Shown here: positions 17,215 to 25,409 of the stretch, piece by piece
Position numbering within the stretch: the first letter of the stretch is position 1
How the letters are laid out: the number at the start of each line of letters is the position of its first letter
Assembly: GCA_002502175.1 (NCBI GenBank)
Contig: DAPQ01000058.1
Span: 1-50,144, forward strand
Origin: Euryarchaeota archaeon UBA19
Lineage (GTDB): Archaea; Thermoplasmatota; Poseidoniia; Poseidoniales; Thalassarchaeaceae
DNA length: 50,144 nucleotides
Direction: 5' to 3'
The notes under the pieces: generated by a model
Told to the model about the DNA's origin: nothing
Seen by the model: only the letters and a program-made list of their open reading frames with translations
The model's database searches: none
Program-made: the position numbers and the translations under genes

Positions 17215-17721
17215 ATGTCAGACTCGGACTACTTCGAATTTGGAGTTGCTCACGACCGCCGCTACACCCTTGAACATCTTTGGCTACAACTGTTAGATGA
17301 AAAGGACGGTACGGTAAAGGTAGGGATGTCAGAATTCCTACGCGCAGATTACGGAGATGTGGTGCGTGTTATCCTTCCTCACCCTCAGGACACAAGTGAA
17401 TTCGTCCTCGATGATGAAGGGACTGCGGGACCACGAGACGATGGTGAGGAAGACTCCAGCCCAGAAACACCCTCGGCTGGTGATGAAATAGGTATAGGAG
17501 AATTACTTGTTACTCTCCGCACTGTATCAGATAGAGTGTTGATTAATTCTCCATTCCCTTGCAAGGTCCTCGAACTTAATGGAGAGGTCGAAGACAATGC
17601 AGACCTTGCAAACGACGATGCTTATGGAGATGGATGGTTCCTTATTGTCAAGCCTCACGAATTTGATGAGGATCAGTTCCTTGATGCAAATGAATACATC
17701 GAATACCTAAACGAATTATGA
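17215..17721 (+). CDS. GcvH-like lipoyl-domain protein lacking the lipoyl lysine
   Basis: A 168-residue cytoplasmic protein with the glycine cleavage H-protein fold pattern: RYTLEHLWLQ, VKVGMSEFLRADYGDVVRVILP, then SPFPCKVLELNGEVEDNADLANDDAYGDGWFLIVKP. GcvH carries lipoyl-lysine in an ESVKA loop. Here the matching stretch reads LLVTLRTVSDRVLINSP and has no lysine; an arginine sits at or near that position. A 25-30-residue acidic insert precedes it. ATG at 17215 lies 6 bases after GGAG; an ATG at 17209 is too close. No glycine cleavage genes are nearby. It is probably a repurposed scaffold. Confidence 0.78.
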   Translation: MSDSDYFEFGVAHDRRYTLEHLWLQLLDEKDGTVKVGMSEFLRADYGDVVRVILPHPQDTSEFVLDDEGTAGPRDDGEEDSSPETPSAGDEIGIGELLVTLRTVSDRVLINSPFPCKVLELNGEVEDNADLANDDAYGDGWFLIVKPHEFDEDQFLDANEYIEYLNEL

Positions 17722-18951
17722 TTATGGCCAAGCCAAAGCCGGCCATGATTCAGGATCTTCCGATTCCCAATCAAGTGTATCAAGCATCGAGATTACTTCG
17801 TCCACTCCAGATAGATTTTCTTCAATCTGTCTCCTGTGAAGCCATCCCTTTAGACGCCCAAGTCTGATACCTGCTTCTAAGCCTGTGACCTGCATCAATT
17901 TCTCTCCATCAATCAATGGTTTATTGCCCACGCTATTAGGCTGAACATCAGAAGATGCTTCAATGAACTCAGCCCCTATATCTCCGAAGTATTCCATCAC
18001 TTCTTTCTTCATTGAGTCCGACAGAGCAGCATTAAATCGCCTAAGTGAGCTAATTTCATGGCTTAGGTCTGAAATTTGTAAATCGTGTAAAAACCGAATT
18101 GTAGAAGCCTGTTCATTGGATAACCTTAGGTTTCGCTTGAGATGATTTGCAAGCTCTATTCCCGACCGTTTGTCCTTGGAGCACAAAATCGCTAGATTAA
18201 CCAAGGGTGAACCCGAAAAACGTTCAATTCTAGCAAAATTAGTTTCAGGAATTACTTGGTTCAGGACTCCAAAACTATGCATTAACTGTGTCACTTCTTT
18301 GTTATTGATACCTTGCAGAATTCGCGATAACTCAGCCCACTTGCGCTCTGAGGAAACCTTGCTAAGCATGTGTAGATTTTCTGTTATTGCTACTTGTAAA
18401 TCCTCATCTAAAACTCTAGTTCCTAATTCACCCGAATCTAGGAAGCGAAATGCTCTCATTATTCTCAAACCATCTTCCCTTATTCTATCATGAGATTTTC
18501 CAACAGCGCGGATTATGCCGTCATTCAAGTCTTCCAACCCTCCAAATTCATCAATAATTTCACCAGTTATAGGGTCAACAGCCATGGCATTAATCGTGAA
18601 ATCTCGCCGTGCTAAATCTTCGATTATATCATCGCCAAATTCTACATCATCAGGTCTACGGCCATCTCCGTAGGTGCCGTCACAACGTAATGTGGTTACT
18701 TCCCAAGATTTGTCGGATTCTTCATCCAGTACCAATATGGTTCCAAATGCGGCCCCAACTGGAATTGTTTTGTCAAACAATTGACTAACTATATCCGGGT
18801 GCAAATCCGTTGCAATATCCATTTCAGTTGGATTTAACCCCTGCAATCTATCTCTAACCCAACCACCAACAATCCAGGCCTGACCTTGCTGAGACAGCCG
18901 TTCTAAGACTCGCCTGTCCGAAGCAGCGAGTTGGCTCAATAGGTCGCCCAT
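17722..18951 (-). CDS. cca: tRNA nucleotidyltransferase / poly(A) polymerase family, bacterial class II
   Basis: A 409-residue protein with the class II nucleotidyltransferase core: WIVGGWVRDRLQG, the metal-binding DxD in TEMDIATDLHP, LARRDFTINAMAVDP, DEFGGLEDL and the nucleotide-selecting IREDGLRIMRAFRF. It would add or repair the 3' CCA of tRNA. Archaea normally use an unrelated-looking class I enzyme, so this bacterial type suggests horizontal transfer. The C-terminus (HLKRNLRLSNEQASTIRFLH) matches the tRNA-binding helical region. All four tRNA genes in this window already encode CCA, so the role may be repair. It is convergent with the GcvH-like gene. Confidence 0.9.
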   Translation of the reverse strand: MGDLLSQLAASDRRVLERLSQQGQAWIVGGWVRDRLQGLNPTEMDIATDLHPDIVSQLFDKTIPVGAAFGTILVLDEESDKSWEVTTLRCDGTYGDGRRPDDVEFGDDIIEDLARRDFTINAMAVDPITGEIIDEFGGLEDLNDGIIRAVGKSHDRIREDGLRIMRAFRFLDSGELGTRVLDEDLQVAITENLHMLSKVSSERKWAELSRILQGINNKEVTQLMHSFGVLNQVIPETNFARIERFSGSPLVNLAILCSKDKRSGIELANHLKRNLRLSNEQASTIRFLHDLQISDLSHEISSLRRFNAALSDSMKKEVMEYFGDIGAEFIEASSDVQPNSVGNKPLIDGEKLMQVTGLEAGIRLGRLKGWLHRRQIEENLSGVDEVISMLDTLDWESEDPESWPALAWP

Positions 18952-19025
18952 GACCTGCCTCCTTGAGGTCCAAACATCAACCCGTCGGGCATTATGCCTA
19001 TCTGTAATGCCCGTTTTCGAAGGCC

Positions 19026-19439
19026 ATGGAGGTCGAGTTGGTGCCGTTGGAGGTTCTTCGCCCTCATGAACAAATCATCCATAAAAAGGTGGATCAATTA
19101 GAGCGAATTACCCATCGCTGGAACGCTTACACAAAGCCACTTCTTCTAGATCGTACAACAGGAACAATCCTTGACGGCCATCATCGATATCACGTTGCAC
19201 AAAGGATTGGTTTGCTCTGTGTGCCGTGTGTTTTAATCGATTATTTGGAAGATGACTCTATTGAGTTAGACGTTTGGCCTAATTGTGGGCGAGATTCAAT
19301 CAGCAAACAGGATGTAATCGATGCTGCACTTTCTGGTGATTTGATGAGTCCAAAGACAAGTCGTCATCGTCTATCAGATCATCTTCCGCCAATTGCCGTT
19401 CCTTTGTCTAGATTGAGACAACCTGCGATTGCTGATTGA
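19026..19439 (+). CDS. ParB/Srx-fold protein, minimal SerK (serine kinase)-like
   Basis: A 137-residue protein with the ParB/sulfiredoxin fold. LRPHEQIIHKK (Glu15), ILDGHHRYHVAQRIG (Asp50, His52) and the C-terminal MSPKTSRHRL segment (107-116) line up, by recollection, with the ADP-dependent L-serine kinase SerK of Thermococcus (PHEQ, DGHHRW, SPKTTRH). SerK and the related SbnI are about 240-250 residues, so the middle part of roughly 100 residues is absent here. If active it would make O-phosphoserine for cysteine synthesis. This is inferred; a DNA-binding ParB role is unlikely because the helix-turn-helix domain is missing. Confidence 0.72.
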   Translation: MEVELVPLEVLRPHEQIIHKKVDQLERITHRWNAYTKPLLLDRTTGTILDGHHRYHVAQRIGLLCVPCVLIDYLEDDSIELDVWPNCGRDSISKQDVIDAALSGDLMSPKTSRHRLSDHLPPIAVPLSRLRQPAIAD

Positions 19440-19445
19440 TTGCAC

Positions 19446-20441
19446 TTATTGATCTGCTAGAAGATTTCTTGCTGAAGATGAAATTAGTTCCAAATCGGAT
19501 TTAGTTAGTTCTTTCACCAAAGAAAGCGTCGATTCTGAGATAGGTCTACCGATCAAATCCTCAATTAGTCGCGAACGCATTTCTTCTGAGCGGGATTCAT
19601 CCATCAACAGGTCGTTCCGTAGAATCGACCCTGATTCACTTCTTTCTCCACGTAATAATCGAATCAATAACATCTCAGAGGCATCGGATTTTAGCATCTC
19701 AGGTAATCCCTCGACAGATGCCCAATCTGTATCTCGTAAGCTTCTCGAGAAGCGATTTACGAAAGCGGTGTTAGAATCTTCAATCCATGAATCTATTTGA
19801 TTTGGTGATAACGCTAGAAGAATGCTAGCAATTCGAGCCTTTACTTCACCTTTTGATTCGGAAATAAGTACGTTTAGTCGTTTTTCAATTTCCTCATTTA
19901 GTGTTGCAGAATCCGCTTCAATTATTCCAATCGCAGAGGCTCTGACTGTTTCTGAATCATCATTGAGAAGTTGCAAAATAATGTTAGAATCTACATTTTC
20001 CAAAGTAGATACTCGTTCTGCAACTGCTCTTCTTACCGCTCTATCCTCGACGATTAAGGCCTCTGAGATCGAGTTTTCATCAATACTTATTCTGGCCTTC
20101 CAAGCGGCCAATCTGATATTTGCTTCACCGTCGGATGAAAGTGTTTCAAGTATTGCCCGACCTGCTCCATCGGCTCTAATCGCAATTCTTGCTGCTAACA
20201 ATCTTCTAGAGTTCTCTCTCGATTTAGATAGTTTTTCAATCAGGGCCAAATCTTTGCTAGCAGCCCACTTTTCTATTGCTTCAAGGGCCTTTTCCCTGAA
20301 CCAAGGGTCAGGATCTTCGAGTAGTTTTTCAAAACCCTCCAATGCCTCTGGGTCATTTAATTCGAAGAGATGTCTGACCGCTCTTCGACGCTGTCTCACA
20401 TCGCTGTGGTTCAACTTAGCCAAGGCAGGCCTAACACTCAT
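19446..20441 (-). CDS. HEAT-repeat protein
   Basis: A 331-residue all-helical protein built of PBS-lyase/HEAT-type repeats. The first ones are clear (QRRRAVRHLFELNDPEALEGFEKLLEDPDPWFREKALEAIEKW), and five or more degenerate units follow to about residue 210. There is no signal peptide or catalytic motif. Such repeats scaffold protein complexes. It sits downstream of the PCMT-like gene on the same strand with a gap of about 70 bases and converges with the SerK-like gene. Confidence 0.8.
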   Translation of the reverse strand: MSVRPALAKLNHSDVRQRRRAVRHLFELNDPEALEGFEKLLEDPDPWFREKALEAIEKWAASKDLALIEKLSKSRENSRRLLAARIAIRADGAGRAILETLSSDGEANIRLAAWKARISIDENSISEALIVEDRAVRRAVAERVSTLENVDSNIILQLLNDDSETVRASAIGIIEADSATLNEEIEKRLNVLISESKGEVKARIASILLALSPNQIDSWIEDSNTAFVNRFSRSLRDTDWASVEGLPEMLKSDASEMLLIRLLRGERSESGSILRNDLLMDESRSEEMRSRLIEDLIGRPISESTLSLVKELTKSDLELISSSARNLLADQ

Positions 20442-20512
20442 ACTGTCTGCGAATCAAAAGTATGGCATGAACACTACGCACTTACGAATCGGAAATTATC
20501 GAGGGTATCAGC

Positions 20513-21505
20513 TCATGGAACTAGGTCTTCATGGCCGCCAACCATTGGGGGTTCATCATCGTCCCAATCGGCTGGAGAGTCGATATCAATTGCAAGTAAT
20601 TGTCCAAATAGAGGCCACATAGGTTGTAGCCACTCCATCTCTGCCATTAGTAGCTCAAACACGGGATGCTCGACTAACTCATCTTCGGTCGCATCCTCAT
20701 CTAAGGGTGGTATGTCTGAAGGCATACCACGTAGTGATTCCACTAATTCTTCGATTCTTTCTATGGTTTCACTATCGATTTCAACCAATTCAACAATTAT
20801 GTTCAGAGCATCTTCGATATGGTCCGCTAATGCTTGTGGGTCGAGAGGATCACGTTCGGCCTCAGAAAGGTCCATTGGCCCAAATACAACATTTCCTAGT
20901 TCTGTATCTAACCAATCTTCACCCTGTCTTTCTCTTTTCAGTAAGGTTTGTTGAATGGGGCCACCAAATGGCCCCAAAACAAATCCTCCCTCTTCTACCA
21001 TACCTGCCACGGTAAGAGGGATTTCTCGCACCGCGCCGGTGATTAATACCCGGTCAACACCTCTAGATATCTCATCATTATCCTCTAAGGAGTGAACGGG
21101 TAGTACTCGAATCATTCCTTTTGATTCATGAAATTCTAACCTTTCTTCTGTATGGTATATAACCTCGGGATGAGGTTCGAGAACAGTTACCATTCCATCA
21201 TTTCCAACGATGTGGTCAATTAAGGCCGCTAGATATCCGCCTTTGGCTCCTATCAATAAGACATGTTGACCAACACGCAACTCAAGATGGTGAAGTAGAG
21301 TCGCAATCATGTGAGGCGCCGAGATGGTTTTCGCAGCATCATTTTGAGTAATTAGGAAGGGAACTGGTCTATCGTGCCAGAATGCATCTAATTCGAAGTC
21401 TGTAAACGACCCAATGAAGACGTGCTGCATGGCTTCAGCAACCTCATCTTCGATAGGAATACCACTTTTGCGTAACCTCTCCAAAAGGTCATCTAGGGGC
21501 TTCAT
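20513..21505 (-). CDS. Protein-L-isoaspartate O-methyltransferase-like protein with acidic extension
   Basis: A 330-residue protein. Residues 1-215 follow the PCMT pattern: TISAPHMIATLLHHL, the methyltransferase strand and loop VGQHVLLIGAKGGYLAAL, LEPHPEV, and the GPFGGPIQQTLLKRER strand. The normally invariant GTGSGY SAM loop reads GAKGGY, so SAM binding may be altered. Residues about 225-330 form a very acidic helical extension absent from ordinary PCMT (about 210-220 residues). The start at 21505 follows AAGGTGA; the frame extends to 21553. PCMT repairs isoaspartyl residues; whether this variant still does is uncertain. Confidence 0.78.
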   Translation of the reverse strand: MKPLDDLLERLRKSGIPIEDEVAEAMQHVFIGSFTDFELDAFWHDRPVPFLITQNDAAKTISAPHMIATLLHHLELRVGQHVLLIGAKGGYLAALIDHIVGNDGMVTVLEPHPEVIYHTEERLEFHESKGMIRVLPVHSLEDNDEISRGVDRVLITGAVREIPLTVAGMVEEGGFVLGPFGGPIQQTLLKRERQGEDWLDTELGNVVFGPMDLSEAERDPLDPQALADHIEDALNIIVELVEIDSETIERIEELVESLRGMPSDIPPLDEDATEDELVEHPVFELLMAEMEWLQPMWPLFGQLLAIDIDSPADWDDDEPPMVGGHEDLVP

Positions 21506-21573
21506 AGGTTCACCTTTACTCAGATTATTGCACCACCAATCATTTGAACGCATTGCGTCCGCGCTCTCACTAA

Positions 21574-21649
21574 GGGCCCGTGGTCTAGGGGTTATGACGT
21601 CGCTCTTACAAAGCGAAGATCACCGGTTCAATTCCGGTCGGGCCCACCA
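21574..21649 (+). tRNA. trnV: tRNA-Val (UAC)
   Basis: A complete cloverleaf. The 7-base-pair acceptor is GGGCCCG with CGGGCCC, the anticodon stem TCGCT/AGCGA encloses CTTACAA (anticodon TAC), and the T arm is CCGGT-TCAATTC-CGG type. The discriminator is A, and the CCA end is encoded (21647-21649). There is no intron. It lies 58 bases upstream of the CinA-like gene. Confidence 0.95.
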
Positions 21650-21706
21650 AAATACTGTCTTTTCCGCTTGTGAAAGAGTCAAGAAGGACGAGGCGAGCGA
21701 AGGGGC

Positions 21707-22393
21707 GTGGTCGAAGAGACTGCAGCGCTCGCCTCGAGGTTGAGCCGGAGACTCCGCAAGAGAGGCTGGAGCATAGCTACTGCCGAATCTTGTACCGGAG
21801 GTTTGCTGGCCTCAACCTTCACCGATATATCCGGTGCAACCAACTGGTTTGACCAAGGTTGGGTAGTATACAATAATGAAGCAAAAATGCGAGAACTTGG
21901 TGTGGAAAAATCCGCATTTGATCAAGGAGAAGCCGGAGCAGTCTCTCACCAAGTCGCATTACAAATGGCTCGAGGAGCACGCTATCGCTCCGATGCCGAG
22001 GTATCGATTGCTATCACTGGCATCGCTGGACCTGGCGGAGCAACACCTAGCAAAGAAGTAGGACTTGTCCACGTTGCCGTAACCGCCGGAGACCAATTCA
22101 TTGTCCGGAGAAGAGATTTCGGGGAAAATGACCGCTTAGATAACAAGAAATCCTTCGTATCATTTGCTCTGAGACTTTCTCTTGAACTTCTAGATCGAGT
22201 TGTAGAAGAAGAAGAACGTATCGCCGCCGTCGAAAGTCGTGTTGAAGGCGGCGAAGAGCAAGAGCCCGAATCAATGGACCCCAAATCAGAGCAATGGCAA
22301 GGTAATCTGTCATGGGCAGATTGGGAAACAGAGACTGTTGCGGATGAGATTCAGAAGGTGGATTTAGCATCCCTGACAGATTGGGATGAGTAA
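21707..22393 (+). CDS. CinA C-terminal-like nicotinamide-nucleotide amidase
   Basis: A 228-residue protein. Residues 1-165 are the stand-alone CinA C-terminal (PncC) domain: SIATAESCTGGLLASTFTD, GWVVYNNEAKMRELGV, AGAVSHQVALQMARGA and SIAITGIAGPGGATPSKEVG. PncC deamidates nicotinamide mononucleotide for pyridine nucleotide recycling. The last 60 residues are an acidic, low-complexity tail that is unusual for the family. The start is GTG at 21707 after AAGGGG. No N-terminal MoaB-like CinA domain is present. Confidence 0.9.
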   Translation: MVEETAALASRLSRRLRKRGWSIATAESCTGGLLASTFTDISGATNWFDQGWVVYNNEAKMRELGVEKSAFDQGEAGAVSHQVALQMARGARYRSDAEVSIAITGIAGPGGATPSKEVGLVHVAVTAGDQFIVRRRDFGENDRLDNKKSFVSFALRLSLELLDRVVEEEERIAAVESRVEGGEEQEPESMDPKSEQWQGNLSWADWETETVADEIQKVDLASLTDWDE

Positions 22394-22465
22394 GATTTCA
22401 TTATTCGGCTCTACGAGCCGCACTAGGCGATATCATCATGAGCGGTCCTGTGTGTCCTTCGACAT

Positions 22466-24100
22466 ATGGCGGATGAGTCTTGGACTGAAAAGAGTCGAGC
22501 CCTCGCTGCCGCAGGCCTCATTGTAATGGGCCGAGATGCTCAAACAAAAATTGAGGAGTTAACCAATCTCGCTCCTTTGATTGAAGCAGCAAACGCGAGT
22601 AATACTCGATTGTTAACTAGTCAAAGTATAGACGAGTTACTAACAATAGTGCCTACAGAGGAAACCCTCACTGAAGAAGAACCTGTAATACAAAGTAATT
22701 CACAAACATTGCAAGCAACGTTGGCAAGACCGGAAACTGGTCAGGCTATTGGAAGGATAATCGCACCAATCACTGCAAATGAGCCCTCACCTGCACCTCG
22801 GCCTCATGGATTAGACCATTATCGGATGCAAGATTTCCCTATGCAGGCTTCAGATATTGATTCTGAGATTGAGATACATTTCGATATTACTGGCTCTTCT
22901 AGAACTGAAGGAAAAATGACTGATATCCAGTCATTTTTTGGAGATAGGTTGAAGCAAATCCGTAATCAATTGATTTCAGGAGCGGCGCTACCTCGTAGAC
23001 CTGTTAGTATTGCAGAAGCATGGAGAAATAGACAAAGACACACCTCAAAAGATTACGAGATTACCCTAGTTGGCCTAGCCTCTGAATCTCGTTTCACTCG
23101 TGCAGGAAACTTGAGTTTTGCTTTTGAAGACGAGACTCAAAACATTCAGTGTTCTCTTCGTCCACCATCAGGAGCAGGTCCACTTCACCCTGCTTTGGAT
23201 GGACTGATGAATGATGATGTAGTTGGAATCAGCGGCCATTTCCTTCTTGGAGAAAGAAGCCCTCTATTCATGGTAAGCAATATCCATCTCCCTCCCATGA
23301 GGCAGCATTCAAAGGCCACTGCGGGAGAAGATCAAGCGGTTTCCGCTGCCTTCCTTTCCGATGTGCACGTCGGCTCCAAGACTTTCTTAGCGCCTCAATG
23401 GGAGAAGATGATTCAGTGGTTCAATTCAGACCCATTAGCTCGGACTGTGAAATATTTCGTACTCAGCGGAGATGGAGTCGATGGAGTTGGAATTTATCCC
23501 GGTCAAGAAAGACACCTAGCGATTACAGACCTATTTGCACAATATGGAGAACTTGCCCGACTTCTCGAGGGTCTTCCAGATTGGGTAGATGTGGTGATTT
23601 TACCTGGAAATCACGATGCGGTTCGTCCTGCTGAACCTCAACCAGCGCTAGACCCAGAAGTACAACAGGACTACTCAGATGCAGTATTTGTTGGCAATCC
23701 GTGCGAATTTAGTCTGCATGGAGTTAGGATATTGTCTTATCATGGGAAAAGTATCGATGACTTTGTCGCAGGCCTACGTTCTGTTACCTATTCGAAACCA
23801 GAAATGGCGATGAGGGCTATGTTAGAAAGAAGGCATCTTGCTCCATCTTGGGGTGGAAAAACCCCTCTATCGCCAGAACCGGAGGATAGGATGGTAATTC
23901 AGCAAACTCCGGACATTTTTGTCACAGGCCACGTCCATGGACATTATGTTGGCAATCACAAGGGTACGACAATTGTCCACTCATCAACTTGGCAAGACCA
24001 AACCGATTACCAAAGGATGTTGGGTTTCCAACCAAAACCATGCATCTTGACTGTGATAAATCTGCATACCCATGAATCGGCTAGCATACCATTTGCCTGA
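22466..24100 (+). CDS. polB: DNA polymerase D small subunit (DP1)
   Basis: A 544-residue exonuclease/small subunit of the euryarchaeal replicative polymerase PolD. An N-terminal helical region and linker (1-180) lead to an OB fold (about 195-275), then the calcineurin-like phosphoesterase domain from about 290. Its motifs are SDVHVGSKTF, LSGDGVDGVGIYPGQE, ILPGNHDAVRPAEPQP and VTGHVHGHYVG. Metal ligands (Asp, His, Asn) are all retained, so proofreading 3'-5' nuclease activity is expected. DP2 is not in the window. Confidence 0.95.
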   Translation: MADESWTEKSRALAAAGLIVMGRDAQTKIEELTNLAPLIEAANASNTRLLTSQSIDELLTIVPTEETLTEEEPVIQSNSQTLQATLARPETGQAIGRIIAPITANEPSPAPRPHGLDHYRMQDFPMQASDIDSEIEIHFDITGSSRTEGKMTDIQSFFGDRLKQIRNQLISGAALPRRPVSIAEAWRNRQRHTSKDYEITLVGLASESRFTRAGNLSFAFEDETQNIQCSLRPPSGAGPLHPALDGLMNDDVVGISGHFLLGERSPLFMVSNIHLPPMRQHSKATAGEDQAVSAAFLSDVHVGSKTFLAPQWEKMIQWFNSDPLARTVKYFVLSGDGVDGVGIYPGQERHLAITDLFAQYGELARLLEGLPDWVDVVILPGNHDAVRPAEPQPALDPEVQQDYSDAVFVGNPCEFSLHGVRILSYHGKSIDDFVAGLRSVTYSKPEMAMRAMLERRHLAPSWGGKTPLSPEPEDRMVIQQTPDIFVTGHVHGHYVGNHKGTTIVHSSTWQDQTDYQRMLGFQPKPCILTVINLHTHESASIPFA

Positions 24101-24103
24101 CCT

Positions 24104-24778
24104 TCATTCTGGAAAAGGCTCACCAAACATAGGCTGCCAAATGTTTCTCAAATCTTGGCCTTCAATGATAGGAACTCCTGCCTTGACAAAATCTTCTGCG
24201 CCTCTGTTTGGAGCCGGATTAAATCCTATGAATCGAGAACCAGGAATCATCATTGAAAGGTCGGGTCCTGAATCTCCAACCGAAACGATATTTTCCGGGT
24301 CAATGGAATTAATTCTAGCAAATTTTTCTACTGTAATCCCTTTATCATGCGATTGAACTGCAGTGGGCTTCGACCCGATCAACCACCCTTCTTCATCCCA
24401 TTCAAATCCATTTGCAGCCCAATCATCAACCTTGAGCATATTTGCAATCGAACCGATAAGTAGGTCTACGCCTGAAGAGACAATGGCAACCAAAATCCCC
24501 CGATTCTGTAATTCCTCCACAACTTCCCTTGCTCCAGGCATCAACTTGATTCCCGAATAACATCTCATGATATCATCTCGATGTATTTCAGGCTGGACGT
24601 CCCTCCAGAGGCGGATATCGTCGAGAACAAATTCCTCCTCTGTGACTTCTTTACGGATGAATTTGGCAAGCATCTCTTTGTTTTCCGTTCCAAAATAATC
24701 GTGAATATTCTGCCATGATGAAGCATTTGCAGCTAATACCCCATCACAATCGAAGGCCACAGCCTTGACTTCCTTCAT
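24104..24778 (-). CDS. HAD-family phosphatase, phosphoserine phosphatase-like
   Basis: A 224-residue HAD hydrolase of the SerB-like (IB) group. Motif I is AFDCDGVLAAN, motif II VAIVSSGVD, and motif III/IV ENIVSVGDSGPDLSMM, with a helical cap between I and II. True phosphoserine phosphatases usually have DxDST at motif I; here it is DCDGV, so the substrate may differ. ATG at 24778 is chosen over a TTG at 24799. It is convergent with DP1 with a 3-base gap. It could work with the SerK-like protein in serine phosphate metabolism; that link is speculative. Confidence 0.82.
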   Translation of the reverse strand: MKEVKAVAFDCDGVLAANASSWQNIHDYFGTENKEMLAKFIRKEVTEEEFVLDDIRLWRDVQPEIHRDDIMRCYSGIKLMPGAREVVEELQNRGILVAIVSSGVDLLIGSIANMLKVDDWAANGFEWDEEGWLIGSKPTAVQSHDKGITVEKFARINSIDPENIVSVGDSGPDLSMMIPGSRFIGFNPAPNRGAEDFVKAGVPIIEGQDLRNIWQPMFGEPFPE

Positions 24779-24861
24779 AATCTGCCCTGCATCAAGCAAG
24801 GTGTTTAGATTCTACGCTGCGATGGGTTGGATATATTGCACACTTACCTCTGGCCTGACAT

Positions 24862-25119
24862 ATGGAAGAGGGCGACCTGGCAATTAAGGTCAAAATGCTA
24901 TTTTTTGGGCCCTTAGCAGAATCCATGGGTCAGCGAGAAATCGAGGTTGCCTTACTTCAGGGTTCTAGTGCTAGAGATTTAATCGATAGATTTCGGTTGA
25001 CTCCGATGCTAGATTCCGGACTTAGAGTTGCGATTGATGGTGTGGTAGGAGCGGATTTAGACGAAAGTCTGTCCGATGCTTCAGAAATTGCATTCTTGCC
25101 TCCGGTTTCCGGTGGTTGA
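24862..25119 (+). CDS. MoaD/SAMP-type ubiquitin-like sulfur carrier
   Basis: An 85-residue beta-grasp protein with the MoaD N-terminal strand (VKMLFFGPLAESMGQREIEV) and the C-terminal PPVSGG, whose final Gly-Gly is adenylated and thiocarboxylated by an E1-like enzyme. Archaeal members serve in molybdopterin synthesis, tRNA thiolation or protein conjugation (SAMP). No molybdopterin genes or E1 are nearby, so the role is open. It precedes tatA by 76 bases. Confidence 0.9.
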   Translation: MEEGDLAIKVKMLFFGPLAESMGQREIEVALLQGSSARDLIDRFRLTPMLDSGLRVAIDGVVGADLDESLSDASEIAFLPPVSGG

Positions 25120-25195
25120 CTAAAAAACCGACAAAATACTGTTTTCTTTGCCGAAGACTTTGAGAGAGGGCTACCACACCCGGTGGTTGAGAAAG

Positions 25196-25402
25196 ATGAT
25201 TGGAAGCACCGAATTAATTATCATCGGGATATTGGCCATATTCCTTTTTGGTGCCAAAAGAATCCCTGAACTGGCTAGAAATTTAGGTAGAGCCAAGGGT
25301 GAATTCCACGCTGGGGTCTCAGATGTCACTTCCCCTTCTAGTGCTGAGATAGATATGGATCGAGGCGGCGTCAGTGACGAAGTTGCTAACGAGAATGAGT
25401 AA
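25196..25402 (+). CDS. tatA: Sec-independent translocase TatA/TatB-like
   Basis: A 68-residue single-pass membrane protein. The N-terminal helix is STELIIIGILAIFLFGAKR, followed by the hallmark FGAKRIPELARNLGRAKGEF amphipathic helix, then an acidic tail. It forms the channel-forming component of the twin-arginine pathway that exports folded cofactor-containing proteins. The frame is open to 25148, but ATG at 25196 matches the family. TatC is not in the window. Confidence 0.92.
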   Translation: MIGSTELIIIGILAIFLFGAKRIPELARNLGRAKGEFHAGVSDVTSPSSAEIDMDRGGVSDEVANENE

Positions 25403-25409
25403 TTCCGTT

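Noticed and set aside
19822..20622. Open reading frame of 266 codons on the plus strand
   Set aside because: It lies opposite the HEAT-repeat gene; its serine-rich low-complexity sequence is a codon shadow.
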